DNA of 64,000 nt from CAVSEK01 sp963726975 (lineage in GTDB: Bacteria; Actinomycetota; Actinomycetes; Mycobacteriales; SCTD01): the NCBI GenBank assembly GCA_963726975.1, contig CAVSEK010000013.1, positions 558,001 to 622,000 on the forward strand, written 5' to 3'. Below the pieces are notes generated by a model. The model had not been told where the DNA came from. It did no database searches and saw only the letters and a list, made by a program, of their open reading frames with translations. The translations under genes were made by a program, and so were the position numbers. Below, piece after piece: positions 1 to 16,445 of this stretch; position 1 is the first letter of the stretch, and the number at the start of each line of letters is the position of its first letter.

Positions 1-50
1 TCCTCGTCGTCCTCCGGACCGGTCGGCGCGGCCGCCTAGCATTGCCCGGC

Positions 51-1402
51 ATGTCTGCCGGAGCCTCGCCCGACCTCGATCCCCTGGTGCCGGCCTCGCG
101 GCCGGACGCTGCTCCTCCCGCTCCTGCCCGTCCGACGAGCCTGGTGCTGTCGCCGTTCCGCGCGCTGCGCTACCCGCCGGACGAGCTGCCCGGAGCGACC
201 TCGCCGCCCTACGACGTCGTGGACGCCGCCGGCGTCGAGGCGCTGGAGGCGACCAGCGAGCACAACGTCGTACGCCTCATCCTCCCACGTGACGAGGGCA
301 GCGCCGGCGACGACCCGGTACGAGCGCGCGGCCGCACGCTGCTCGACTGGCGCGAGCAGGGCGTGCTGCGTGCCCGACCCGGCGCCGGCGCTCTACGTCT
401 ACGAGCAGGCCGCCCCCGGCGGTCACGTCCAGCGCGGCCTGCTCGGCGCGCTGGCGCTGACCCCGCCCGAGGACGGCATCGTCCTGCCGCACGAGAACAC
501 GATGGCCGGCACGGTCAGCGACCGGCTCGCCCTCTACACCGCCGTCGAGGCCGACCTCGAGCCGATCTTCCTGCTGTACGACGGGGGCGGCGGCCGCGAG
601 CCGGGTCGTCGCGCAGGCCGACGAGGTCGAGCCGCTCGTCGACGTCGCGCTGCCCGACGGGCTGCGCCACCGGCTGTGGGCCGTCAGCGACCCCGACGTC
701 CTCGCCGAGGTCGCCGCCGACCTGGCGACGCGCACGGCGCTCATCGCCGACGGCCACCACCGCTACGCGACCTACCTGCAGCGCCAGGCGCTGCACCACG
801 ACGCCGGCGACGGGCCCGGCCCCTGGGACGCGGGCCTGACCTTCCTCGTGGACGCGCACGGCCTTCGGTCCGGAGGTGCACCCGATCCACCGCGTGGTCC
901 CGGGCCACGAGGCCGCAGAGCTCGCTGAGCGCGCCGCACGCGGCGCGGTGGTGCACGACCTCGACGGCGACGACCTGGACGACGCCCTCGCCGCGCTGGC
1001 CGCCGCCGGTGAGCGGGGACCTGCCTTCCTGCTCGTCAGCGGCGACGGCGGCACCCTGCGCCTGCTCACCGACCCCGACCCGCAGCGGCTCGGCGCGGCG
1101 TTGCCGGCCGACCGCTCCGCGGCCTGGCGGGTCGCTGGACGTCAGCGTGCTGCACGCCTACCTGGTCGCGGACCTGTGGGACCTGCCCGACACGGTCGAG
1201 ACGGTCGCCTACGAGCACGACGTGGCGGACGCGATCGCCGCGGCAGCGCGCACGGCGGGCACCGCGGTGCTGCTCAACCCGACCCCGGTGGAGGGCGTCG
1301 TGAAGGTCGCGGCGGGCGGCGAGCGGATGCCGCGCAAGTCGACGCTGTTCACCCCCAAGCCCCGCACCGGCCTGGTGCGTGCGCGACCACCGCGACGCCT
1401 GA
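51..1402 (+). CDS. DUF1015 family protein, reading frame broken by about five frameshifts
   Basis: The pieces read in order as one DUF1015 protein: an N-terminal FRALRY...SPPYDV segment, NVVRLILPR, then LYVYEQ, the family signature ALIADGHHRYATYL near 740, and a C-terminal KSTLFTPKPRTG block. Each piece lies in a different frame, with jumps near 370, 595, 860, 1130 and 1375; the last frame ends at TGA 1400-1402. ATG at 51 fits the start. The family is widespread and its biochemical role is not settled. Every conserved block is present in order, so I infer sequence errors rather than decay. It faces convergently toward the SSB-like gene. Confidence 0.8.
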
Positions 1403-1426
1403 TCCGGTCGCTCAGCCGGCCGCCGC

Positions 1427-1811
1427 TCAGCCCGGTGCCGCTCGGCCCGGGACCGGGCCGCGGGCGAGCCGGCGCACCCGGGTCACCTCGACCTCGCACC
1501 GGCGAGGCGGCCCCCGCGCCGGTCCGCCAGAAGCGGCGGCGCAGCGCCCCGGTGACCTCGACGACGTCGCCGACGGACAGCGCCTGCGCGGCCCGGCGGG
1601 TGGCGGCGGTCCAGGCCACGCAGTCGAAGGTGTCGACGACCGGGACGCGGACGCCCTCCGGCACCGGCCGCCGGCTCGGCGGCCGGTCGACGACGAGCCG
1701 CCAGGTCACGAGGACGTCTCCGCTGGGCAGGCTCCGCTCCTCCGCGGCGCGCCGGCACCCGTCCGACGAGCAGCACCTCGTTGCGCCCGGGCGGCCGGGC
1801 GCGGCCGGCAC
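1427..1811 (-). CDS. Small single-stranded DNA-binding (OB-fold) protein, two frameshifts
   Basis: Pieces in three frames join into one short OB-fold protein of about 125 residues: NEVLLVGRV, LPSGDVLVTWRLVVDR, DTFDCVAWTAATRRA, LSVGDVVEVTGALRRRFWR and CEVEVTRVRRL. This is the pattern of the short actinobacterial SSB-like proteins that lack the acidic C-terminal tail of housekeeping SSB. Frameshifts fall near 1755 and 1510. The GTG at 1811 is chosen because GGGGAG lies just upstream; TGA is at 1427-1429. It follows the TPR gene on the same strand after about 220 bp in which I see nothing else. The role in repair or replication is family inference only. Confidence 0.62.
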
Positions 1812-2033
1812 CCGCTCCCCGCTCGCCCGCGCCCTGTGCTGCTGCGCACCACCGGGACCTCCTCCCCGTCGCTGCCCCCGCCGGGTGCGGGCGCCCAGGG
1901 GCACCCTGCGCGCTGGGCTGCGTCCCGGGACAGCTCCCTCACCGACCTGGGGAGGGCCGACCAGGTTGTGGACGGCCCCGCGGTCCTGTCGGACGCAGAC
2001 CGCGCGCCGCACGGCCGCTGGTCGAGTCGGCAC

Positions 2034-4223
2034 TCAGCCCCGCGGCGCGCCGTCCTCGAGGTCGTCGTCGTCCTGGTCGTCCTCGACCTGCGGCCCGGAG
2101 CCGGGCTCCTCCTCGGCGTCGGGCGGCGCGAAGGCGCACGCCCGGGACCTGTCGACGCGGCCGGACCGCCGGGACCGGCCCGGCGCCGTCGGAGAACAGG
2201 CCCGTGGCCTCGGGGGTGTCGACCACCTGGCGGGAGCCGGGCGCGGTGGGGAGCACGGCGGTCTCGGCGTCGTCCGCGCCGGCCCCGTCGTCGTCCCCGC
2301 CGGCCCCGCTGTCGCCCTCGGCCACGACGCGGACGTCGTCGCTGCGAGGACCGGCGGTCCGGGACGAGCGCCGGCGGGTCGCCGACTCGCCGAGCAGGGC
2401 CTGCAGGTCGACCGGCTCGTCGTCCACCGCGGCGTCGCCGTCGTCGTCGTCGGCCTGCAGGTCCTCGAGCACGACGCCGTCGAGCTCGAGCAGCCGCTCC
2501 AGGGCGTCGGTCTCGCCCTGCCCGTCCTGCTCCGCCGCCTTGGCGAACCACTCGCGCGCCTCGTCGGGACGGTCCGCGTCGAGCAGGGCGTCGGCGAAGG
2601 CGTACCAGAGGCGGCTCGCCCAGGGGCGGCGCGCGGTCGTGGCCCGGGCAGGCCCCTGCAGCAGCAGGACAGCGGCGTCCGCCTGTCCGAGGTCGCGCCG
2701 GGCCCCCGCGATGACGATGACGAGCTCGACGCGGGTGGCCTGCTCCAGCCTCGGCACGTCCGGGTCGTCGAGCACGGCGAGCGCACGCTCGGGTCTGCCG
2801 AGCGCCCGTTCGCAGTCCGCGATCACGGCGAGGTGGTCGGCCCGGCCGGTGATCCGACGGGCGGCCCGCAGCTCGCTGAGCGCCTCGGCCCACTCGCCGG
2901 CGGCGTACGCGGTCAGCCCGGCGGCCTCGCGCACCGGCCCGACGCGGGCGGCGAGCGCGCCAGCGGCCCGCGCGTGCGCCAGGGCGGTGTTCGGGTCCTC
3001 GTCGACGAGCCGGCCGGCCATGACCAGGTGCCGCGCGGCCAGGTCCGCGGTGTCCTTGGCCAGCGAGCGCAGCTCCTGCCGCACCTCGGGGTCGAGGTCC
3101 CGGGCGTCCACGTCGTCGGGCACGGAGAGCCGCAACAGCTTCCTGCGCTCCTCCCGCCGCGGGTCGTAGGTCCGGCGGTCGAGCTGTTCGCGGTCGACGG
3201 GGCGGCGCCCCGCAGGAGCGGTCCTGCTCGCCCCGCGACCGACCGCGGTCCTCCTGACTCGCCCCGGTGCTGCGCAGGTCCCGTCCGCCGCTGGCGCGGG
3301 GACGCTCGTCGGGACCCGCAGCGGGACGAGCCCGGGTCGGCCGTGCCGCCGCGACGTCACGTCGGCCGGGTGCCGCAGCCCGCGCCCGGTCGTCCCCCGC
3401 TCCGGCCCGCGGACGGTCGGGCGCCGACCCCGCCGTACGAGGACGGTCCGACCCACCCGTACGAGGACGGTCACCGCCCGCACCGCCCGCACCGCCCGCA
3501 GCGCCCGGGCGCGACCCGGTCCGCGGGTCCGGTCGACCCTGCCGCACCTCGGCGGAGCGCCCTGCGGGCGTCCGCCCGCTCGCCGACGGGGGCTGTGACC
3601 GCTGTGGCCCCGCGGTACCGGTCCCGGTGCGCGGCCTGTCCTCGGTGCGGTACCCCTGACCCGCCCCTCGGGAGCTGCGGGCACCGCTCGGCGGCTCCCC
3701 CGCGGTACGGCGGGTCGCCCCGCCCGCGCTGCGCGTCCCGCTCCCGGACCGGGCCGGGTCGCCGGCCGCGCGCGGTGTCCCTCCGCGTGCGCGCCGCTCC
3801 GTCCCGAGCCTGCGCCGCAGTGCGCGGCGCGCCGGACGCCCGCCCGGGGGCGCCAGACGTGCGGGGACGCTCGGACCGGTCACGCCCTGCGCCCGCGGCT
3901 GCCGGTCGGCCGGTGACCGGGCGGTCGCCGTTGCGGCGCGGGCCTGCCGACGGAGCCGACCCTCCGGCGCGGGTGGAGCTGCGCGGTGCCCGACCGTCCG
4001 CCGCTCGGCCCTCGCCTGCCCCGACCCGCGGACGAGCCGGACCGGCGGGTCCGCCGCGCCCCGTCGCCTCGGACGACCGGGGCGCAGCGCCCCGGGGTGC
4101 GACGGCGCGCCGTCGGGCACCCGGCTCGGGCGCCGGCTCCGGACCGCCGCGACGGCTCGACCGTCCGGTCCGGTCCGGTCCGTAGGCGGACCGGGGGCGT
4201 CGGGGGGTGCTCTCGTCCGGCAA
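2034..4223 (-). CDS. TPR-repeat protein with long disordered Arg/Pro/Gly-rich N-terminus, frameshifted
   Basis: The start MPDESTPRRPRSAYG at 4223 opens about 300 residues of low-complexity R/P/G/A sequence, followed from about 3190 by a folded region (TYDPRREERRKLLRLSVPDD) with helical repeats resembling TPRs (LAARHLVMAGRLVDEDP, AGEWAEALSELRAARRITG, GQADAAVLLLQGPARA, ALLDADRPDEAREWFAKAA) and an acidic tail ending DDLEDGAPRG. Frame jumps near 3470, 3200 and 2190 split it. Similar actinobacterial proteins sit near tyrS and HAD-phosphatase genes; their function is not known. It lies directly downstream of the rRNA operon terminator. Composition of the N-terminus suggests intrinsic disorder and possibly nucleic acid contact, which is inference. 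Confidence 0.7.
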
Positions 4224-4280
4224 CGCGACGCTCCTCCTGCGGCGGACCGCCGCGGTCGACTCGGAAAAGACCCGTCAACG

Positions 4281-4318
4281 CACGACGAGGGCCACCCGGT
4301 GGGGTGGCCCTCGTCGTG
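4281..4318 (-). terminator. rRNA operon terminator hairpin
   Basis: A perfect 17-bp inverted repeat (arms 4281-4297 and 4302-4318) with a 4-base loop lies just after the 5S gene in transcription order. There is no long U-run, as is common in high-GC actinobacteria. Position directly behind 5S makes it the likely end of the rRNA transcript. Confidence 0.85.
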
Positions 4319-4329
4319 AGGGGTTGAAG

Positions 4330-4447
4330 TCCGGCGGCGTCCTACTCTCCCACACAGTCTCCCGTGCAGTACCATCGGCGCTGAAAGGCTTAGCTTCCGG
4401 GTTCGGAATGGAGCCGGGCGTTTCCCTCTCGCCATGGCCGCCGTGAC
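4330..4447 (-). rRNA. rrf: 5S ribosomal RNA
   Basis: Read on the minus strand, the sequence begins near GTCACGGCGGCCATGGCG and ends near GTAGGACGCCGCCGG, whose ends pair as the 5S closing stem. The internal blocks CCATTCCGAACCCGG and CCGATGGTACTGC are universal 5S landmarks. Length is about 118 nt. It is the last gene of the rRNA operon. Confidence 0.97.
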
Positions 4448-4541
4448 ACTTGTCGAGCCGGGCGCCACCCGAGATGCCCGCAGGACCACCTGCAGAGCAG
4501 GGATCCCGGAGCCCCGGGTGGCGGTGCCCGTGTCTCGGGAA

Positions 4542-4569
4542 CCGCACAGTGGACGCGTAGCACTTCATG

Positions 4570-4575
<6 letters not shown>
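4542..4575 (-). other. 3' arm of the pre-23S processing stem
   Basis: This stretch downstream of 23S is complementary, with only a few mismatches over about 34 bases, to the arm at 7672-7705 upstream of 23S. Together they form the long precursor helix expected to be cut by RNase III to release pre-23S. Confidence 0.8.
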
Positions 4576-7671
<3,096 letters not shown>

Positions 7672-7678
<7 letters not shown>

Positions 7679-7705
7679 ATAAAGATGCTCGCGTCCACTG
7701 TGCAG
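7672..7705 (-). other. 5' arm of the pre-23S processing stem
   Basis: Pairs with 4542-4575. In the transcript it lies right after a boxA-like TTGAGAACT element and runs into the first bases of 23S, as expected for the precursor helix of the large rRNA. Confidence 0.8.
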
Positions 7706-9616
<1,911 letters not shown>

Positions 9617-9875
9617 TGAACTACCACGCACCGACCAGACCCGAAGACCCGACCAGCACGCACCTGGAAAGCGCTGCCACCCTGACGGCGACAGCAAGAC
9701 CTGGACACAAGCACTGACAAAAGATGTCAAACTTGCCGCCAGAAAGACTCCCCCACACCCGGACGGGCACAGGAAGAGCCGAATATGGCACTGACTTCCA
9801 GCACGCTGTTGAGTTCTCAAAGACCAGACGCACACCGTCAACGACCTACCGGCCATCTCGCGGGGCAACTCTCCG
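9617..9875 (-). other. 16S leader with boxA-like element and pre-16S stem arm
   Basis: Between the promoter and mature 16S the transcript has about 250 bases of leader. It includes TTTGAGAACTCAACAG at about 9808-9823, matching the boxA-like antitermination/processing motif of actinobacterial rRNA leaders. The 13-base arm at 9799-9811 is perfectly complementary to 7865-7877 beyond the 16S 3' end, giving the pre-16S helix. Confidence 0.72.
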
Positions 9876-9904
9876 ACCTTACGTGGTGCGAAGAGCCGGG
9901 TCAA
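9876..9904 (-). promoter_or_regulatory. Putative rRNA operon promoter
   Basis: On the minus strand, TTGACC (9899-9904) and TAAGGT (9876-9881) are spaced by 17 bases, a strong match to the principal sigma factor consensus and to known actinobacterial rRNA promoters. It lies between tyrS and 16S, about 260 bases before the mature 16S end. Other promoters further upstream are possible. Confidence 0.68.
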
Positions 9905-10051
9905 ACCTCTCGGTCCTTGCCGACCTCCGGCGCCAGTGGACGTCAGACGTCCTGGGGCCCTGCACCGAGGTCTCCCCCGACCGTCCTGGAGCGGTGTCCC
10001 GCTCTCGTCCGGCCCCCGGGGGCGAGGGGAGACACTACGGACGCAGGAGGG

Positions 10052-11390
10052 TCACGTCAAGCCGCGGCGCTCGGCCACGGCCACGCTGCGGCGGCCCCGC
10101 CGCAGCACGAGGAAGCGCCCGTGCAGCCAGTCGCCCTCCTCGGCGTGCGTGCGCGCCTCGTCGAGCCGCTCGTTGTTGAGGTAGGCCCCGCCCTCCTTGC
10201 ACCGCACGCCGCGCCTCGGACCGGGACAGGCCCAGCGACCCGGCCAGCAGCTCGACGAGCGGGGGCGCCTCTCCGGTCACCTGGACCGAGGGGGCGCTGG
10301 ACAGGGCCGCCGCCAGCACGTCCTCGGCGAGGTCGCGCAGGTCGCCCCCGCCGAACAGCGCCGCGCTCGCCGCCTCCACCCGTCGCACCTCGTCCGCCCC
10401 GTGCACGAGCGCGACGAGCTCGCCGGCCAGCCGCCGCTGCGCGGCCCGGGCCTGCGGGCGCGCAGCGGTCTCGCGGTCGAGGGCCTCGACCTCGTCCCGG
10501 CCGACGAAGGTGAGCAGGCGCAGGTAGGTGCCGACGTCGCGGTCGTCGACGTTGAGCAGGTACTGGTGCAGGGCGTAGGGCGTCGTCATCGACGGGTCGA
10601 GCCACAGGCTGCCGCCCCCGGTGCTCTTGCCGATCTTGGCGCCGGTCGAGTCCGTGACCAGCGGGAAGCACAGCCCGTGCCCGCCGCCGCCCTCGACCCG
10701 ACGGAGCAGGTCCAGGCCGGCGGTGATGTTGCCCCACTGGTCGGTGGCGCCCACCTGCAGCCGGCAGCCGTGCTGCCGGAAGAGCTGCAGGAAGTCGAAC
10801 GACTGGAGCAGCTGGTAGCTGAACTCGGTGAAGGACAGCCCCCCGCTCTCCAGCCGGGCGCTCACGGCCTCGCGGGCGAGCATCTGGTTGACCGGGAAGT
10901 GCTTGCCCACGTCGCGCAGGAAGTCGAGCACCCCGACGGGCGCGGTCCACGTGTAGTTGTCCAGCAGCAGCCCGCGCTCCCCGTCGAGGTCGAGCAGGCG
11001 GCTCATCTGCGCGCGCAGCCGCTCGACCCGGCGCGCGACGACCTCCGGCGTGGCGAGCACGCGCTCGCTCGTCCGCCCGCTCGGGTCGCCGATGAAGCCG
11101 GTGGCACCGCCGGCGAGGGCGATCGGCCGGTGGCCGGCCAGCTGGAAGCGGCGCAGGGCGAACAGCGGCACGAGGTTGCCGACGTGCAGGCTGTCCGCGG
11201 TCGGGTCGAAGCCGCAGTAGAGCGTCACCGGTCCTGCGGCGAGCTCGCCCGCGAGGGCGTCCCGGTCGGTCGTCTGGGCCACCAGCCCCCGCCACTCCAG
11301 GTCGGCCAGGACGTCCGGGACGGGCGCGACCGTGGGCAGCGCGGGCGGGTCGGCGGTGGGCGAGCGGGTCGGGACGCTGTCGGCAGGCAC
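10052..11390 (-). CDS. tyrS: Tyrosine--tRNA ligase (one frameshift near the 3' end)
   Basis: Charges tRNA-Tyr with tyrosine in the cytoplasm. The class I signature is seen as a HIGH-like HVGN motif (in DSLHVGNLVPL) and a KMSKS-like motif GAKIGKSTGG; the QVGATDQWGN block is typical of TyrRS. The GTG at 11390 gives about 446 residues, with WRGLVAQTTD about 35 residues in; a shorter start is possible. Near 10195 the frame shifts by one base, after which the C-terminal S4-like RNA-binding domain (GGAYLNNERLDEARTHAEEGDWLHGRFLVLR, split here for length) continues in another frame to TGA 10052-10054. The enzyme is essential, so I read the shift as a sequence error. Confidence 0.93.
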
Positions 11391-11425
11391 CGGGCGATCC
11401 TGCCGCACGCGGCACCCGGCGAGCG

Positions 11426-12016
11426 TCAGCCGCGGCGGCGGGCGGCGGCCCGGTAGGCGGACACGGTCGGCTCGCCCGGCAGCCAGAACCGCCACGGCGT
11501 GGCGGAACCCGCGCCGGCCACCCCCACGCGCGGCCCGCTGTGCACCTCGGGGGGCGGCGCCGCGAGCTCGAGCCGGACCGCGGCACCGGGGTCGAGCAGG
11601 TCGGTGCCGCCGTGCTCGCCGGTGATGCCCAGGGCGCGGGTGAGCCGGGCCGGGCCGCGGCACAGGTCGCGGTCGGGCGCCCCGGGCCGCCGCTCCCGCG
11701 CCGCGTCGATCCCCTCGACGACCTCGCCGGCACGCAGCAGCACGGCCGCGGCGCGGCCGGCGGGACCGGCGACGACGTTGAGGCACCAGTGCATCCCGTA
11801 CGAGAAGTACACGTACGCGACGCCCGGCGGGCCGAACATGACCGCCGTGCGCGGGGTGCGCCCGCGGAAGGCGTGCGAGCCCGGGTCGTCCTCGCCGGCG
11901 TACGCCTCGACCTCGGTCAGCCGGACGACGACGCCGCCGGCCGACAGCCGGGCCCCGAGCAGGCGCGGCGCGACCGCGTCGGCCGCGCCGCTCAGGAGCC
12001 CGCGCGCCCCACCCAC
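11426..12016 (-). CDS. DNA-3-methyladenine glycosylase (AAG/MPG family)
   Basis: Removes alkylated purines from DNA as the first step of base excision repair. The family blocks [39 protein letters not shown] and GMHWCLNVV are present, with the catalytic glutamate in EVEAY, and [11 protein letters not shown] further on. About 196 residues is the usual bacterial length. The start GTG at 12016 lies inside the end of argH, an overlap of 25 bases, so it is probably the last gene translated from the arginine operon transcript. A start slightly further in cannot be excluded. Confidence 0.9.
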   Translation of the reverse strand: MGGARGLLSGAADAVAPRLLGARLSAGGVVVRLTEVEAYAGEDDPGSHAFRGRTPRTAVMFGPPGVAYVYFSYGMHWCLNVVAGPAGRAAAVLLRAGEVVEGIDAARERRPGAPDRDLCRGPARLTRALGITGEHGGTDLLDPGAAVRLELAAPPPEVHSGPRVGVAGAGSATPWRFWLPGEPTVSAYRAAARRRG

Positions 12017-13406
12017 GTCCGGGCGGCCCCCAGCTCCCGGCGCACCTCGTCGAGCTGCTCCACCACCCGCTCCGGGGCGGTGCCCCCGGCACCCGACCGG
12101 CTGGCGATCGCCCCGCGCACGTCGAGCACCTGCCGGACGTCCGGCGTGAGGTGCGGCGACACGTGCGCGAGCTCGGCGTCGGTGGCCTCGTCCAGGTCCT
12201 TGCCGTGCACCGTGCACCACACCACGAGGTGCCCGACCGCCTCGTGCGCGTCGCGGAACGGCACGCCGTCGCGCACGAGCTTCTCGGCGACGTCCGTCGC
12301 CAGCGCGAAGCCCAGCGGCGCCGACCGCTCGAGGACCTCGGCGTGCACCGTCATCGTCGCGACCATCCCGGTGAGCGCGGGCAGCACCAGCAGCAGCGTC
12401 TCGACCGCGTCGAAGCAGGGCTCCTGCGCCTCCTGCATGTCGCGGTCGTACGTCAGCGGCAGCCCCTTGAGCATCGCCAGGGACCCGGTGACGTGACCGA
12501 TGAGCCGGCCCGCCTTGCCGCGAGCCAGCTCGGCGATGTCCGGGTTCTTCTTCTGCGGCATGATGGACGAGCCGGTCGAGAAGGCGTCGTCGAGGGTCAC
12601 CCAGCCGAACTCGGTGGAGTTCCAGAGCACGACCTCCTCGCCCAGCCGCGACAGGTGCACGCCGAGCAGGGCGGCGGCGAAGAGGAACTCGACGGCGAAG
12701 TCGCGGTCGGACACGGCGTCCATCGAGTTGGCCGCGGCCCGGGTGAAGCCGAGCTCCGCCGCCGTCGCGGTCGGGTCGACCGGCAGCGACGAGCCGGCCA
12801 GCGCGCCCGAGCCCAGCGGGCTGACGGCCGCGCGGGCGTCCCAGTCGCGCAGCCGGTCGACGTCGCGCAGCAGCGGCTGCACGTGCGCGAGCAGCTGGTG
12901 GGCGAACAGCACCGGCTGGGCGTGCTGCAGGTGCGTCATCCCCGGTGCGGGGGTGTCCAGGTGCTGCTCGGCCTGGCCGACGAGGGCCTCGGCCAGCTCG
13001 CCGACCCGGTCCACGACGAGCCGGGCCGCGTCGCGCAGGTAGAGCCGCAGGTCGGTGGCCACCTGGTCGTTGCGCGAGCGGCCGGCCCGCAGCTTGCCGC
13101 CGAGCGCGCCGAGCTTCTCGAGCAGGCCGCGCTCGAGCGCGGTGTGCACGTCCTCGTCCTGCACGGTGGGGCGGAAGGTGCCGTCGCGGACCTCCTGCTC
13201 CAGCTCGTCCAGGGCGCCGAGCATGCGGCGGAGCTCGTCGTCGTCGAGCAGCCCCGCGCGGGCCAGCACCCGGGCGTGCGCCCGGCTGCCCGCCAGGTCG
13301 TGGGGGGCGAGCCGCCAGTCGAAGTGCACGCTCACCGACAGCCGGGCGAGCGCCTCGGCCGGGCCCCCCTCGAAGCGGCCGCCCCACAGGGCGGTGCGCT
13401 GCTCGC

Positions 13407-13410
<4 letters not shown>
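11992..13410 (-). CDS. argH: Argininosuccinate lyase
   Basis: Cleaves argininosuccinate to arginine and fumarate, the last step of arginine synthesis. The 472-residue protein starts [13 protein letters not shown] and holds the fumarase/aspartase superfamily signature [12 protein letters not shown] with the catalytic serine loop, plus the conserved block HTALERGL and [12 protein letters not shown]. The start GTG overlaps the argG stop as GTGA (13407-13410), showing translational coupling. Length and all superfamily motifs are normal. Confidence 0.97.
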
Positions 13411-14605
<1,195 letters not shown>

Positions 14606-14609
<4 letters not shown>

Positions 14610-15166
14610 GAGGGGGTGCCTTCCAGGGTTCGGCCCTCCGCCAGGCGCAGCAGGCGGGTGGCGAGGTGCTCGGCCGCCGGGGTGGGCGGCGTGCGGGGGA
14701 CGAGCAGGACGGTGTCGTCGCCGGCGACGGTGCCGGCGACCTCGGGCAGGCCGGCGCGGTCGAGCGCCGAGCCGAGCAGGTGGGCGCCGCCGGGGGGCGT
14801 GCGGAGGACGACCGCGTCACCGGTCGCCTCGACGGAGACGAGCAGCTCCTCGAGCAGCCGGCCGAGCCGGGCGTCGACCGCCTCGGCGGTCCCCGGGCGC
14901 GGCTGGCCCTCCGGAGGCAGGGCGTACGCGGCGCCGGCCGGGGTGCGCGTCTTGACCGCGCCGAGCTCCTCGAGGTCGCGGCTCACCGTCGCCTGGGTGA
15001 CGAGCACGCCGCTGTCGGCGAGCAGCCGTCCCAGCTCGGTCTGGCTGGCGACCGTGCGTGCCGCGAGCAGCTCGGCGATCCGGGACTGCCGGGCGGCCTT
15101 GGTCAGCGGTGCCGTCCCGACCGCAGCACCGGCGGGAGCGTGCCCGACCCGCTGCGGACCGGTCAC
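14606..15166 (-). CDS. argR: Arginine repressor
   Basis: Hexameric arginine-dependent repressor of the arginine genes. The 186 residues show an N-terminal winged helix ([33 protein letters not shown]) and the C-terminal arginine-binding core with [12 protein letters not shown]. An N-terminal extension of about 20 residues precedes the usual start; GTG at 15166 is chosen because it overlaps the argF stop as GTGA. It sits inside the operon it should control, and a palindromic operator candidate lies before argC (20788-20805). Confidence 0.95.
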
Positions 15167-16071
15167 GCCCGCCCCAGCAGGAACGCCAGCAGCGCCTTCT
15201 GCGCGTGCAGCCGGTTCTCCGCCTCGTCCCACACGGCGGAGTGCGGCCCGTCGAGCACCGACGCGGCGATCTCCTCGCCGCGGTGGGCGGGCAGGCAGTG
15301 CAGCACCAGGGGGTCGTCCGCCGCGACGGCGACAGCCGCCTCGTCCAGGGCGTACGGCGCGAGGTCGCGCCGGCGCTGCTCCTCCCCGGCCATCCCCATC
15401 GACACCCACACGTCGGTGGTGAGCACGTCCGCCCCGCGGGCCGCCTCGGCGGGGTCGCTGGTGACGAGGACGCGCGTGCCGTACGACCGGGCGCGCTCGA
15501 CGACGTCGCCGTCGGGCAGGTAGCCCTCGGGCGCCCCCACGCGGACGTCCATCCCGGCCATGGCGCCGCCGAGCAGCAGGCTGTGCGCCATGTTGTTGGC
15601 GCCGTCGCCGAGGTAGGCGAGCGACAGCCCCGCGGTGCGGCCCCGACGCTCGCGGACGGTCTGCAGGTCCGCGAGCACCTGGCAGGGGTGGTAGTCGTCG
15701 GTGAGGGCGTTGACGACCGGCACCCCGCTCGCGCCGGCGAGCGCCCGGATGCGGTCCTGGCCGGAGGTGCGGATGACGATGGCCGAGACGTAGCGCGACA
15801 GGACGCGGGCGGTGTCCTCGATCGTCTCGCCGCGGCCCAGCTGCGTCGTGCTCGCGTCGAGCACGACGGGGTGCGCGCCGAGCTCGGCGACCCCGATCTC
15901 GAAGGACAGCCGGGTGCGCGTGCTGGGCTTCTCGAAGACGACGGCGACGCTCTCGCCCGCGAGCAGGTGCCGGGTGCCCCGGCGGTCGGCCTTGAAGGCC
16001 TGGGCCAGGTCCAGGACCCGCGACTGCTCCTCGGGGGTCAGGTCGTCGTCGGCGAGCAGGTGCCGGGTCAC
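15163..16071 (-). CDS. argF: Ornithine carbamoyltransferase
   Basis: Makes citrulline from ornithine and carbamoyl phosphate; the carbamoyl phosphate would come from carA-carB in this window. The 302 residues contain the carbamoyl phosphate site [12 protein letters not shown] (STRTR), the TTQLGRGE loop, [11 protein letters not shown] and the ornithine-site [14 protein letters not shown] start at 16071 overlaps the preceding receiver gene stop as GTGA. Confidence 0.97.
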   Translation of the reverse strand: MTRHLLADDDLTPEEQSRVLDLAQAFKADRRGTRHLLAGESVAVVFEKPSTRTRLSFEIGVAELGAHPVVLDASTTQLGRGETIEDTARVLSRYVSAIVIRTSGQDRIRALAGASGVPVVNALTDDYHPCQVLADLQTVRERRGRTAGLSLAYLGDGANNMAHSLLLGGAMAGMDVRVGAPEGYLPDGDVVERARSYGTRVLVTSDPAEAARGADVLTTDVWVSMGMAGEEQRRRDLAPYALDEAAVAVAADDPLVLHCLPAHRGEEIAASVLDGPHSAVWDEAENRLHAQKALLAFLLGRA

Positions 16072-16445
16072 CGGTCCGGCCCGCCGGTCAGCTCGGCCAC
16101 GCGCCGCAGCAGCTCGGCGACGGCGAAGGGCTTGACGAACACCGACTCCTCCCCGACCAGCCGGCGCATCTCCGGCAGCGCGTCGACCTTGCCGGTCACG
16201 ACGACGACCGGGATCCCGGACAGCGCGGGGTCGCCCTGCAGCTCCTGCAGCACGCGGGCACCCCCGAGGTCCGGCATCATGAGGTCGAGCAGGACGAGCG
16301 CGGGCGACAGGCTGCTCACCTGGACCAGCCCCGCGAGACCGTCGGACGCGGTCGCGACGTCGTAGCCCTCGGCGGTCAGGAGGGTGTCCAGCAGGCCCCG
16401 GACGCTCGGGTCGTCCTCGACGACGAGGACGCGGGTGGCGGTCAC
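16068..16445 (-). CDS. Stand-alone response-regulator receiver domain protein
   Basis: A 125-residue CheY/DivK-like receiver with no output domain. All phosphorylation residues are present: acidic pair D11-D12 after RVLVVE, phospho-acceptor D54 in LLDLMMPD, T84 in VVVTGK and K105 in FVKPF. It should therefore be phosphorylatable. It is embedded between argD and argF with 4-base overlaps on both sides (GTGA at 16068-16071 and 16442-16445), so it is translated together with arginine enzymes. No cognate kinase is adjacent; an orphan PAS histidine kinase lies about 8 kb away at 24417-25489. Its partner and effect are unknown. Confidence 0.93.
   Translation of the reverse strand: MTATRVLVVEDDPSVRGLLDTLLTAEGYDVATASDGLAGLVQVSSLSPALVLLDLMMPDLGGARVLQELQGDPALSGIPVVVVTGKVDALPEMRRLVGEESVFVKPFAVAELLRRVAELTGGPDR

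Noticed and set aside
289..4185. Very long plus-strand open frame across the first 4 kb
   Set aside because: It is a GC-rich shadow: only short pieces (DUF1015 blocks before about 1380) look like protein, the rest is antisense to the TPR gene and is Arg/Pro-rich.
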